In this document: positions 25,094-32,890 of the stretch, piece by piece
Layout of the letters: every line of letters begins with the position of its first letter
Position numbering within the stretch: position 1 is the stretch's first letter
Source of the DNA: 3107 sp001483205
GTDB lineage: Bacteria; Pseudomonadota; Alphaproteobacteria; Rhodobacterales; Rhodobacteraceae
Assembly: GCA_964291375.2 (NCBI GenBank)
Contig: OZ219809.1
Span: 868,001 to 932,000 of the forward strand
Direction: 5' to 3'
Length of the DNA stretch: 64,000 nucleotides
Translations under genes and position numbers: made by a program
The notes under the pieces: model-generated
Database searches by the model: none
What the model was told of the DNA's origin: nothing
What the model saw: only the letters and a program-made list of their open reading frames with translations

Positions 25094-25987
25094 ATGGCAT
25101 ATCTGTTTTCCTTCGGTCATGGGTTCTCGGCCCGGGCATTCGCGCGCCGGTTGCTCGGGCAGGGGTGGAGCGTGGCCGGAACAACCCGTTCTGCTGCCAA
25201 AGCCGCGCGCCTGCGGGCCGAGGGCGTGACACCGGTGATCTGGCCCGGCGACGGCGACCCCGCGCCCTTCATCGACAGGGCGACCCATGTGCTGATCTCT
25301 GCCGCCCCCACCGCAAGCGGCGACCCGGTTCTGGCCGAATGGCGCGACGCGCTGGCCCGGCGGGCGGCGGCGGGGCACATCGAATGGCTGGGCTATCTGT
25401 CCACCACCGGCGTCTATGGCGACCACGGCGGCGGATGGGTGGATGAGGCCACCCCGCCCGCGCCGACAACCGCGCGCGCACGGTTGCGGGTAGAGGCCGA
25501 GGCAGACTGGCAGCGGCTCGCGCAACAGACCGGGCTGCCGCTGCATATCTTTCGGCTTGCGGGCATCTACGGGCCGGGCCGGGGGCCGTTCGCCAAGCTG
25601 CTGAGCGGCAAGGCCCGGCGGATCATCAAACCGGGGCAGGTTTTTTCACGCATACATGTCAATGATATAGCCGGTGTTCTTCATGCTTCGGTCAGGTGCC
25701 CGAACCCCGGCGCGATCTATAATCTATGCGATGATGACCCGGCCCCGCCGCAAGAGGTCATCGCCCATGCAGCGGCGCTTTTGGGCCTGCCGCCGCCGCC
25801 TGAGGAAGATTTTGCCACCGCAGAGATGCCCCCGATGGCCCGCAGCTTCTATGCCGATTCCAAACGGGTCCGCAATGACCGCATCAAGACGGAACTCGGC
25901 GTTGTGCTCGAATATCCGACCTATCGGGCGGGGTTGGCCGCGCTGTTGCGGCAAGAGGGCCCCGATAACCGGCAGGGCAGGGGGTGA
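25094..25987 (+). CDS. NAD(P)-dependent epimerase/dehydratase-like protein (SDR, YeeZ-like)
   Basis: Extended SDR of 297 residues. The N-terminal dinucleotide site reads FGHGFSARAFARRL, a variant of GxGxxG. LSTTGVYGDHGGGWVDE is the active-site region, but the usual YxxxK is not clear, and R-rich helices replace it, as in YeeZ-type proteins. RIHVNDIAGVLHAS is the substrate-domain motif. The start at 25094 fits the Rossmann strand; the open frame extends upstream without similarity. The substrate is unknown. Confidence 0.8.
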   Translation: MAYLFSFGHGFSARAFARRLLGQGWSVAGTTRSAAKAARLRAEGVTPVIWPGDGDPAPFIDRATHVLISAAPTASGDPVLAEWRDALARRAAAGHIEWLGYLSTTGVYGDHGGGWVDEATPPAPTTARARLRVEAEADWQRLAQQTGLPLHIFRLAGIYGPGRGPFAKLLSGKARRIIKPGQVFSRIHVNDIAGVLHASVRCPNPGAIYNLCDDDPAPPQEVIAHAAALLGLPPPPEEDFATAEMPPMARSFYADSKRVRNDRIKTELGVVLEYPTYRAGLAALLRQEGPDNRQGRG

Positions 25988-26122
25988 GCATTTGCTCTTT
26001 CCTCTTTCCGCCGGGCGCAATATATGACAGGCACGTTCCCGAACAACGGAAATCCGCGCCCCAGGCCACATCCGGGGCTGCCCCGACAGGGGCCGGGGGA
26101 AGATGCGTCAAGGAGATAACCC

Positions 26123-26881
26123 ATGGCCAAACCGATCATGGCAAAAGCAACCGCCGTCTGGCTGGTGGACAACACGACAATCAGTTTCAAGCAGATTGCC
26201 GATTTCGTCGGGATGCACGAACTGGAAATTCAGGGCATTGCCGACGGAGACGTGGCGGGCGGCGTCAAGGGTTTTGATCCCATCGCCAACAACCAGTTGA
26301 CCCAGGAAGAGATCACCAGCGCCGAAAACGATCAGTTGCACCGGCTGAAGCTGAAATTCAACCCCGCCGCGGTGGGCGAGGAAAAGCGCCGCGGCCCGCG
26401 CTATACCCCGCTGTCCAAGCGTCAGGACCGCCCGGCGGCCATCCTGTGGCTGGTGAAGTTTCACCCCGAGCTGTCCGACGGGCAGATTTCCAGGCTGGTC
26501 GGCACAACCAAGACCACCATCCAGTCGGTCCGCGACCGCACGCACTGGAACATCCAGAACATTCAGCCGGTCGATCCGGTGGCGCTGGGGTTGTGCAAGC
26601 AGTCAGAGCTTGACCTGGTGGTGCAGAAAGCCGCCGGGGGCAAGCAGGCCCAGGGTGTCATGTCTGATGAAGAGCGGCGCAAGCTGGTCTCGACCGAGCA
26701 GTCGCTGGAAATGCCGACGGAGCCGAGATTTCCGACCGCGATTGAGGGGCTGGAGACCTTTAGCCTGTCCGGCGACAGTGCAGGGCAGGAGAAAGAGGAC
26801 GCCATCGTCGATGCCGACAGTTTCTTCAATCTGCCGGAAGATGATGGCGAGGGTGAGGACGAGGACGACGACGAAACCTGA
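26123..26881 (+). CDS. trcR: Cell cycle transcriptional regulator TrcR (DUF1013)
   Basis: Protein of 252 residues matching the alphaproteobacterial DUF1013/TrcR family. An N-terminal helix-turn-helix (AVWLVDNTTISFKQIADFVG), a second HTH-like part (DGQISRLVGTTKTTIQSVRD) and an acidic tail ending in D/E repeats are visible. TrcR is reported as a regulator in the CtrA-connected cell-cycle network. Start after AAGGAGA. Confidence 0.88.
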   Translation: MAKPIMAKATAVWLVDNTTISFKQIADFVGMHELEIQGIADGDVAGGVKGFDPIANNQLTQEEITSAENDQLHRLKLKFNPAAVGEEKRRGPRYTPLSKRQDRPAAILWLVKFHPELSDGQISRLVGTTKTTIQSVRDRTHWNIQNIQPVDPVALGLCKQSELDLVVQKAAGGKQAQGVMSDEERRKLVSTEQSLEMPTEPRFPTAIEGLETFSLSGDSAGQEKEDAIVDADSFFNLPEDDGEGEDEDDDET

Positions 26882-26929
26882 TCCCGACTGACCCCGCCGG
26901 GAAACGGCGCGCGGCCATGGCGATCACGG

Positions 26930-27097
26930 CTTATCCGCGGGTAAGGTTTTATGGCGTGACGACGTAAAATTGATCATATACTCAAACTCTGATCCTGTCC
27001 GGGCGTTGCTCGGGCAGCTCCGCCGGGCCGGGCATTTGTGGGGCGATACGCCATTATGCAGAGGCCATTTTGCAGTGCTCAGGCCATATGCACAGGT
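26930..27097. repeat. Cluster of repeat relics
   Basis: In order: the 16-bp palindrome CTTATCCGCGGGTAAG (26930-26945), a truncated LacI-operator-like element (GACGTAAAATTGATCA, GATCCTGTC; 26952-27012), a reverse MITE end (GATACGCCATTATGCAGAGG; to 27066), and another MITE terminal repeat (CATATGCACAGGTCTC; 27081-27097) touching the stop of the DUF502 gene. Confidence 0.75.
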
Positions 27098-27098
27098 C

Positions 27099-27869
27099 TC
27101 AGCGCGGCGGAAGGATCGGCCCCGGCGGGTTTGGCGGCTCGTCACCCGCCCCCGCCCCGTCCCCGGATGCGGCGCTGTCCCCGGCGGCCCCCGCCCCGGC
27201 CCCCGACCCCGCCCCGTTCGGATAGACCAGCCCCGCCGAAATAACCAGCTTTGCCGCGTCCTCAACGCTCATCCGCAACTCAATCACATCCGCCCTGGGC
27301 ACGAACAGCAGAAAACCGGATGTCGGGTTCGGCGTTGTCGGCAGAAAAACCGAAACCATCTCTTCATCGGGCGGTGTCCTCTCGGCTATCTCGCCCCGCG
27401 CATTGGTCGAGATAAACGCAATCGCCCAGATGCCCCGGCGCGGATATTCGACCAGACACGCCTTGTCGAAACTGGTTTCCGCCTGGCTGAAGACGGTTTC
27501 GGCTATCTGCTTCAGCCCGCCATAGACCGACCGCACCACCGGCATCCGCTCGACAAGCGATTCGGCCAGTTTCAGCAGCGACCGCCCGATAAGCCCCTTG
27601 GCCATCCAGCCGGCAATGACGGTGAAGATCAGGAAAAACGCCACCCCGACCCCGCGCAGGTTGACGCCGATATACTGTTCCGGGCGAAACTGCGGCGGGA
27701 TCAGGGGCAAGACCCAGCCGTCGATCCAGCCCGCGAGCGTCCAGATCAGCCACATGGTCAGGAAAATCGGCAGAATGACGACAAGACCGGTCAGGAAATT
27801 CGCGCGCAGCCGTGCGAAAACTCCCGGTCGTCTGGGCGGTTCGTGCTGTTCCGGTTCCTCGGGCTTCAT
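27099..27869 (-). CDS. DUF502 family membrane protein
   Basis: Membrane protein of 256 residues. Two transmembrane segments (FLTGLVVILPIFLTMWLIW and VAFFLIFTVIAGW) frame the conserved P-L-I-P-P stretch, followed by the RMPVVRSVYGGLKQ and SGFLLFVPR motifs of DUF502. The C-terminus is a Gly/Ala-rich low-complexity tail of about 35 residues. The stop TGA overlaps the first base of a MITE terminal repeat. Function unknown in the family. Confidence 0.85.
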   Translation of the reverse strand: MKPEEPEQHEPPRRPGVFARLRANFLTGLVVILPIFLTMWLIWTLAGWIDGWVLPLIPPQFRPEQYIGVNLRGVGVAFFLIFTVIAGWMAKGLIGRSLLKLAESLVERMPVVRSVYGGLKQIAETVFSQAETSFDKACLVEYPRRGIWAIAFISTNARGEIAERTPPDEEMVSVFLPTTPNPTSGFLLFVPRADVIELRMSVEDAAKLVISAGLVYPNGAGSGAGAGAAGDSAASGDGAGAGDEPPNPPGPILPPR

Positions 27870-28029
27870 CGCCGTGCCGTGTTGTGCTGCAAGAGACAGT
27901 ATTTCAGCGCGGGCGCGCGGGCAATACGGGAATCCCCGCCGCCCCTGTTTTGTCAACGGATTGTGAGGGCGCGGGGGCACGGGGGGTTGCAATGCCCCGA
28001 CAGATGGGCTATGGCGCGCGCACTTCACA

Positions 28030-28088
28030 GGCAGGGCCTGGGCCGGACGGGCAGACATCCCGCACGGCAGGGCCTGGGCCGGACGGGC
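28030..28088 (+). repeat. 23-bp direct repeat in the rpsB leader
   Basis: Two perfect 23-bp copies starting GGCAGGGCCTGGGCCGG at 28030 and 28066, 36 bp apart, 60-120 bp before rpsB. They could be an operator or part of the leader RNA. No S2-binding structure can be proposed with confidence. The 27870-28148 gap is otherwise the promoter region of both divergent genes. Confidence 0.6.
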
Positions 28089-28148
28089 CCCCGGTTGGGC
28101 ATCCGCCCTCATAGCCCTGCCGAGGCGCAAACCGGAAAGGACAACGAC

Positions 28149-29411
28149 ATGGCGCTGCCTGAATTTACCATGCGTCAGCTTCTGGAAGCTGGCGTTCACT
28201 TCGGCCACCAGACTCAGCGCTGGAACCCGCGGATGCAGGACTACATCTATGGCAGCCGCAACGGTATTCACATCATCGACCTGACCCAGACCGTCCCGCT
28301 GCTGGACACGGCGCTGCACGTCATTCGCGAAACCGTTGCCAGGAGCGGGCGGGTGTTGTTCGTCGGCACCAAGCGCCAGGCGTCCGGCCCGATCGCCGAG
28401 GCCGCCGAGAAAAGCGCGCAATACTATATGAACCACCGCTGGCTGGGCGGCGCGCTGACCAACTGGAAGACCGTTTCCAACTCTATCAACCGTCTGAAGG
28501 CGCTGGATGATCAACTGGCGGACGGGGCCGAGGGCCTGACCAAGAAAGAACGCTTAGGGATGGAGCGCGAACAGGCCAAGCTACAGGCCTCTCTGGGCGG
28601 TATCCGCGAAATGGGCGGCCTGCCTGACCTGTTGTTCGTGATCGACGTGAACAAAGAGGATCTGGCGATTGCCGAGGCCGGAAAACTGGGCATTCCGGTG
28701 GTGGCGGTTGTCGATACCAACTGCTCGCCCCATGGGGTGGATTACATCATTCCGGGCAATGATGACGCCGTGCGCGCCATCAGCCTGTATTGTGATCTGG
28801 CCGCGCGCGCCGCGCTTGATGGCATGAGTGCGCAGCTTGGGGCCGCCGGGGTTGATCTGGGCGCGATGGAGGACACGCCGGTCGAGGATGTGGTCGCCGG
28901 GGCGGAAGAGGTTGAGGAAGAGGCCCCTGCGGAAGAGGCCGCCGAAGCCGAAGCCCCTGCGGAAGACACCGCCAAGGTCGAAACTCCGGCGAAAAAGACC
29001 GCCAAGGCCAAAAAACCGGCGAAAAAAGCTGCCAAGAAAGCAGAAGCCCCGGTGAAAAAGGCTGCCAAGGCCGAAACTCCGGCGGAACAGGCTGCCGAAG
29101 CAGAAGCCCCGGCGGAAAAAGCCGCCGAAGCAGAAGCGCCTGCGGAAGACACCGCCAAGGCCGAAACTCCGGCGGAACAGGCTGCCGAAGCAGAAGCCCC
29201 TGCGGAAGAAGCCGCCGAAGCAGAAGCGCCTGCGGAAGACACCGCCAAGGCCGAAACTCCGGCGGAACAGGCTGCCGAAGCAGAAGCCCCGGCGGAAGAA
29301 GCCGCCGAAGCAGAAGCGCCTGCGGAAGACACCGCCAAGGCCAAAGCACCGGCGAAAAAAGCCGCCGCCAAAACACCGGCGAAAAAGAAAAAGGCCGCCG
29401 CCAACGCCTGA
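28149..29411 (+). CDS. rpsB: 30S ribosomal protein S2 with long repetitive tail
   Basis: Residues 1-240 are a standard S2 (MALPEFTMRQLLEAGVHFGH, RWLGGALTNW, VDTNCSPHGVDYIIPGNDDA). S2 is normally about 250 residues; this one has 420. Residues 250-400 are decapeptides such as PAEEAAEAEA and PAEDTAKAET, with a Lys-rich block at 281-306 and a Lys-rich end (PAKKKKAAANA). The tail resembles histone H1-like or AlgP-like low-complexity sequence and must project from the ribosome if not cleaved. The start is the ATG of the conserved N-terminus; an upstream open frame of 390 codons is ignored. tsf follows, the usual order. Confidence 0.97.
   Translation: MALPEFTMRQLLEAGVHFGHQTQRWNPRMQDYIYGSRNGIHIIDLTQTVPLLDTALHVIRETVARSGRVLFVGTKRQASGPIAEAAEKSAQYYMNHRWLGGALTNWKTVSNSINRLKALDDQLADGAEGLTKKERLGMEREQAKLQASLGGIREMGGLPDLLFVIDVNKEDLAIAEAGKLGIPVVAVVDTNCSPHGVDYIIPGNDDAVRAISLYCDLAARAALDGMSAQLGAAGVDLGAMEDTPVEDVVAGAEEVEEEAPAEEAAEAEAPAEDTAKVETPAKKTAKAKKPAKKAAKKAEAPVKKAAKAETPAEQAAEAEAPAEKAAEAEAPAEDTAKAETPAEQAAEAEAPAEEAAEAEAPAEDTAKAETPAEQAAEAEAPAEEAAEAEAPAEDTAKAKAPAKKAAAKTPAKKKKAAANA
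29131..29340 (+). repeat. 90-bp tandem repeats inside rpsB
   Basis: The block CAGAAGCGCCTGCGGAAGAC recurs at 29131, 29221 and 29311, with a 90-bp period made of three 30-bp sub-units. Units are almost identical in DNA, which points to recent expansion and possible length variation between strains. Confidence 0.9.
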
Positions 29412-29477
29412 TGCGGGCCGAAACACGCAGGGGCACAGGGCGAACCGGCCCCGAAACACGGATAGCAGGAGACCATG

Positions 29478-30353
29478 ATGGCAATCACCGCTGCACTGGT
29501 GAAACAGCTTCGCGACTCGACGGGCGCGGGGATGATGGACGCGAAAAAAGCCCTGACCGAAACCGGCGGCGACATGGAGGCCGCCGTTGACTGGCTGCGC
29601 ACCAAGGGGCTGGCCAAAGCCGCCAAAAAGGCCGGGCGCACCGCCGCCGAAGGGCTGGTCGCGGTTGCGGTCAGCGACGGGCGCGGCGTGGCGATAGAGG
29701 TCAATTCCGAAACCGATTTCGTCGGCAAGAATGCCGAGTTTCAGGCGATGGTGGCGGATATTGCCGGGGTCGCGCTCCACGCAGAGGATGTCGAAAGCCT
29801 GAAAGCCGCCGATCTGGGGGGCAAGAGCGTCGCCGACACCCTCACCGACAAAATTGCCACCATCGGCGAGAACATGGCCCTGCGCCGGATGGCCTCTGTC
29901 AGGGGGGATGTGGTGGTGTCCTACATCCACAACCCGGTGGCGGACGGCATGGGCAAAATTGCCGTGCTTGTCGGGCTTGAGGGCGCGGATAACGGTATCG
30001 GCAGGCAGATTGCCATGCATGTTGCCGCCGCCAACCCGCAATCGCTGTCGGCCGATGATCTCGACCCCGCCGTGGTTGCGCGCGAGAGAAATGTTCTGAG
30101 CGAACAGGCGCGGGAATCGGGCAAGCCCGAGCAGGTCATTGAAAAGATGATCGAGGGGCGGATGAAGAAATTCCTGTCCGAGGTCACGCTGTTGGGACAG
30201 GCTTTCGTGGTCAATCCCGACCAGAGCGTGGCCGAAGCCGCCGCCGCCGCCGGGGTGACGATCACCGGTTTTGTGCGTCTGCAACTGGGGGAGGGGATTG
30301 AGCGCGAGGCAGAGGATTTCGCCGCTGAAGTGGCGAAGGCCGCCGGGGGGTGA
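29478..30353 (+). CDS. tsf: Translation elongation factor Ts
   Basis: EF-Ts of 291 residues, which recycles EF-Tu-GDP. The N-terminal UBA-like domain (LRDSTGAGMMDAKKALTE) and core TDFVGKN and MALRR motifs are conserved. Two adjacent ATGs exist (29475, 29478); the second gives the usual MAITA start and better spacing from AGGAG. It forms an operon with rpsB. Confidence 0.96.
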   Translation: MAITAALVKQLRDSTGAGMMDAKKALTETGGDMEAAVDWLRTKGLAKAAKKAGRTAAEGLVAVAVSDGRGVAIEVNSETDFVGKNAEFQAMVADIAGVALHAEDVESLKAADLGGKSVADTLTDKIATIGENMALRRMASVRGDVVVSYIHNPVADGMGKIAVLVGLEGADNGIGRQIAMHVAAANPQSLSADDLDPAVVARERNVLSEQARESGKPEQVIEKMIEGRMKKFLSEVTLLGQAFVVNPDQSVAEAAAAAGVTITGFVRLQLGEGIEREAEDFAAEVAKAAGG

Positions 30354-30390
30354 GGCGGGGCTGGCGGTCGGCGGGCCTTGTGAAAGAGCT

Positions 30391-30452
30391 CTGAATAAGG
30401 CTGTATAACCCACCAAATGTCCCGCCCGGCACTTGTGCCGGGCAGCACCGCC
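30391..30452 (+). mobile_element. MITE relic, left end
   Basis: GAGCTCTGAATAAGGCTGTA, then AAATGTCCCGCCCGGC and a small hairpin, is a decayed left end 38 bp after tsf. The remainder of the gap to 30590 has the GC-rich piece also seen near 3800 (GGCCGGACGCGG) and no gene. Confidence 0.55.
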
Positions 30453-30590
30453 CCCGCCCCTCAATGGGGTGGGCGACGCGCGCCCCCCCTTTACAGGCCG
30501 GACGCGGACTTTCAGGCTGTTCGTGCATCTTTCCCGGCAAATCACGCCGCCGGGCTTGGCCTTTGCCCCGCCCCGCCCCATATTGCCGGT

Positions 30591-31286
30591 ATGCTCAAGC
30601 TCACGCCGATCCTGCTTGCGGTTCTCTACGCCTTCGCCCTTTACCGCTTTTCCGCCTGGCGGACCGTGCGCACACTGGACGCGCGTTCATCGGAATTGGC
30701 CGACCCGGCCCTCAAAACCCTCTGCGACCGGATGGCGGGCGCGCTTGACCTGCCCCGCATCCGGGTTCACATCTATGAAATCGCGCCGGTAAACGGGCTG
30801 GCCGCCCCCGACGGGCGCATCTTCATCACCCGTGGTTTCCATGACAAATACCGCACCGGAGAGGTCACCGCCGATGAGCTGGCAGGGGTGATCGCCCATG
30901 AACTCGGCCATGTGGCGCTGGGCCATTCCCGTCGGCGGATGATCGACTTTTCCGGCCAGAACGCCCTGCGCACGGCGCTGGCCATGGTGCTGGGCCGGTT
31001 TCTGCCGGGGATCGGCGTTTATATCGCCAACGGGGTGATCACGCTGCTGGCGGCGCGGCTGTCGCGGCGCGATGAATACGAGGCCGATGCCTATGCCACG
31101 GCCCTGCTGGTCAAGGCCGGGATCGGTGCGGCCCCGCAAAAGAGCCTGTTGCAGAAGCTCGACAGCCTGTCCGGTTCCGGGGCAGAGGCGATGCCCGCCT
31201 GGCTGATGAGCCACCCGAAAACCCATCGCCGGATCAGGGCGATTGAGGCGCTTGAGGCCCGTTGGGCAGAGGCGGACCAGGGGTGA
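30591..31286 (+). CDS. M48 family zinc metallopeptidase
   Basis: Membrane-anchored protease of 231 residues. N-terminal hydrophobic anchor (LTPILLAVLYAFALY), HELGH zinc motif at about residue 103, third ligand in DEYEADAYA, and a second hydrophobic stretch (GVYIANGVITLLAA) between them. HtpX-type family members act in membrane protein quality control. The start at 30591 opens directly on the anchor. It is convergent with DUF3131, with only 15 bp between. Confidence 0.88.
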   Translation: MLKLTPILLAVLYAFALYRFSAWRTVRTLDARSSELADPALKTLCDRMAGALDLPRIRVHIYEIAPVNGLAAPDGRIFITRGFHDKYRTGEVTADELAGVIAHELGHVALGHSRRRMIDFSGQNALRTALAMVLGRFLPGIGVYIANGVITLLAARLSRRDEYEADAYATALLVKAGIGAAPQKSLLQKLDSLSGSGAEAMPAWLMSHPKTHRRIRAIEALEARWAEADQG

Positions 31287-31301
31287 GGCCTACCGCCCCG
31301 C

Positions 31302-32618
31302 TCATTGCATCTGCCAGAGCGGGCCATGCGCCATGTAATGAACCGCCTCCAGAATCACCGCATTGGTGTTCAGCGCATAGACATCATTCACCGAGCCGTC
31401 CCGCTCATAGGCCCCTGCGGGCCAGCCCCGCCCCGGATCGGCCAGAGCACTCAGCCCCGCGCGCAGGTGATCCGTATACCCGGTGTCATACAGCGCATCC
31501 CACGCAAACACCGCCTTGGTGCTGACGGTCCGCAGATCGGGGAAGAAATCGCCGTCCTTGGTAACCACGGCCCAGGGCTGCCCGTTGCTGAACACCGACG
31601 AATAGAGGAAATACGGTGCCCGGTCGATGTGATCCTCTGACACCATCGTCTGTTGCCCGGTGGCCTCATAGCGCGCCTCCTGCGCCGCATAGACCCGCGC
31701 CGCCAGCGCCCGCCCCTCTGCATCAAGGCCCAGTTCAAGCCCCTGAAGCATATAGGGTTCGCTGAGCGTTGGCGTAATCGCCCGGAACATCTCTGACCGG
31801 CGCAGATCAACCGGTGTTTCAACCCCTTCGACCGATACCCAATCGAGCGCCTCGCGCGCCGAGATTGCACGGGCCACATCCAGCCCCCACAGCGCCGCCG
31901 CCCGCGCGCCGTATTGCTCATACCCGATCCGGCCTTCCTGATGATAGACGGTGCCCTGCGGTTCTCTGGTCGCGCCGATCAGGTCGCCGCCCCCGGTCAT
32001 CGCGTTGAGATCCCATGTGGCCAGAAGCGCACGGATGCGGTTGCCGTGATCCGGCCGGTGCCGCTCCAGCACCCGCAGCGCGGCCAGCATCCGTGCGATG
32101 TCAAGTGCCGACCAGCCGATGCCGTGCCGGGACACCGTGTTGTCGTAATCCGCCATGTTCAGGGTTCTGGTATCATAGACCTTGTTCGGCAGGCGGTCTT
32201 CATAGAGCGGCAATGCCTTGAGCGTGGTCAGCAGCCTGGTCGTGCGGGTGTCGAACTCTGTCTGCGGGATGATCTGCAATTCCCGCGCCGCGACCAGCGC
32301 CAGCAGATAAGACCCCTGATCCCAGATGGTGGTCGAGGGATAGCCCGCCACCGAATCCACCAGCCCGGTTTCTTCCTGCGTGTTGGCCCGGATATAGGCC
32401 CAGGCGATGGTCGCCGCCCGCCGGTCTTCTGCCGATAACGGGCGCGGGGGGCGTGGCTCCAGCAGTGGCGCGCGCGTCAGGTCAAGCGCCGCCGATCCTG
32501 ACAGCGCCAGATAGCGCCCGCCGCTGTCGAACCCGATGGCGAGACCGGCGGCGGCCAGCAGCCCGATGATGAACAGCAGGCTGGAGCGAAGGGCGGCGTT
32601 TCCGGTGCGGGTGGTCAT
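31302..32618 (-). CDS. DUF3131 domain protein
   Basis: Protein of 438 residues with one N-terminal transmembrane segment and a large DUF3131 domain facing the periplasm. The domain shows the TIWDQGSYLLALVAARELQ and WSALDIARMLAALRVL segments of an alpha/alpha-toroid fold, similar in style to polysaccharide-active enzymes. DUF3131 proteins are usually encoded with cellulose-synthase-like glycosyltransferases, as here. Catalytic role unproven. Confidence 0.8.
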   Translation of the reverse strand: MTTRTGNAALRSSLLFIIGLLAAAGLAIGFDSGGRYLALSGSAALDLTRAPLLEPRPPRPLSAEDRRAATIAWAYIRANTQEETGLVDSVAGYPSTTIWDQGSYLLALVAARELQIIPQTEFDTRTTRLLTTLKALPLYEDRLPNKVYDTRTLNMADYDNTVSRHGIGWSALDIARMLAALRVLERHRPDHGNRIRALLATWDLNAMTGGGDLIGATREPQGTVYHQEGRIGYEQYGARAAALWGLDVARAISAREALDWVSVEGVETPVDLRRSEMFRAITPTLSEPYMLQGLELGLDAEGRALAARVYAAQEARYEATGQQTMVSEDHIDRAPYFLYSSVFSNGQPWAVVTKDGDFFPDLRTVSTKAVFAWDALYDTGYTDHLRAGLSALADPGRGWPAGAYERDGSVNDVYALNTNAVILEAVHYMAHGPLWQMQ

Positions 32619-32667
32619 GTTATGGGGTCTCCGCAGTCAGAGGGGGGCGGGGGGCAAAGTGCTGTAA

Positions 32668-32874
32668 GGGCCTGGATATGGGTGCATCGCTGGCCAACCC
32701 GTCCGGCCCGGCGGAACGCCGGGAAGCGCCTGCCTGCCCCCCGGCAGGCGCTTTGAACGTCTCAACCCTTTGCAGTGTATGGACTTTATGGAAAGACCAT
32801 CGCCACTTTAGAATATCGCGAAAAGCACCCGCCCAGGCAGGCGGCTGCCCGGCTTGGCCAATACACAGAGGTCT
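32668..32874 (+). mobile_element. MITE, near full-length copy
   Basis: Length 207 bp between the GT2 and DUF3131 genes. The left terminal repeat is decayed (GGGCCTGGATATGGGTGCATC); the internal GCCTGCCTGCCCCCCGGCAG hairpin, AAGACCATCGCCA block and the right end ATACACAGAGGTCT are intact. It interrupts what would otherwise be a continuous polysaccharide operon. Confidence 0.85.
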
Positions 32875-32890
32875 TATCAACGCCATATCG

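Noticed and set aside
28581..30581. Minus-strand frame of 666 codons rich in Phe, Arg and Gly
   Set aside because: Antisense of the rpsB tail and tsf. The composition is only the mirror of the GCC/GAA repeats.
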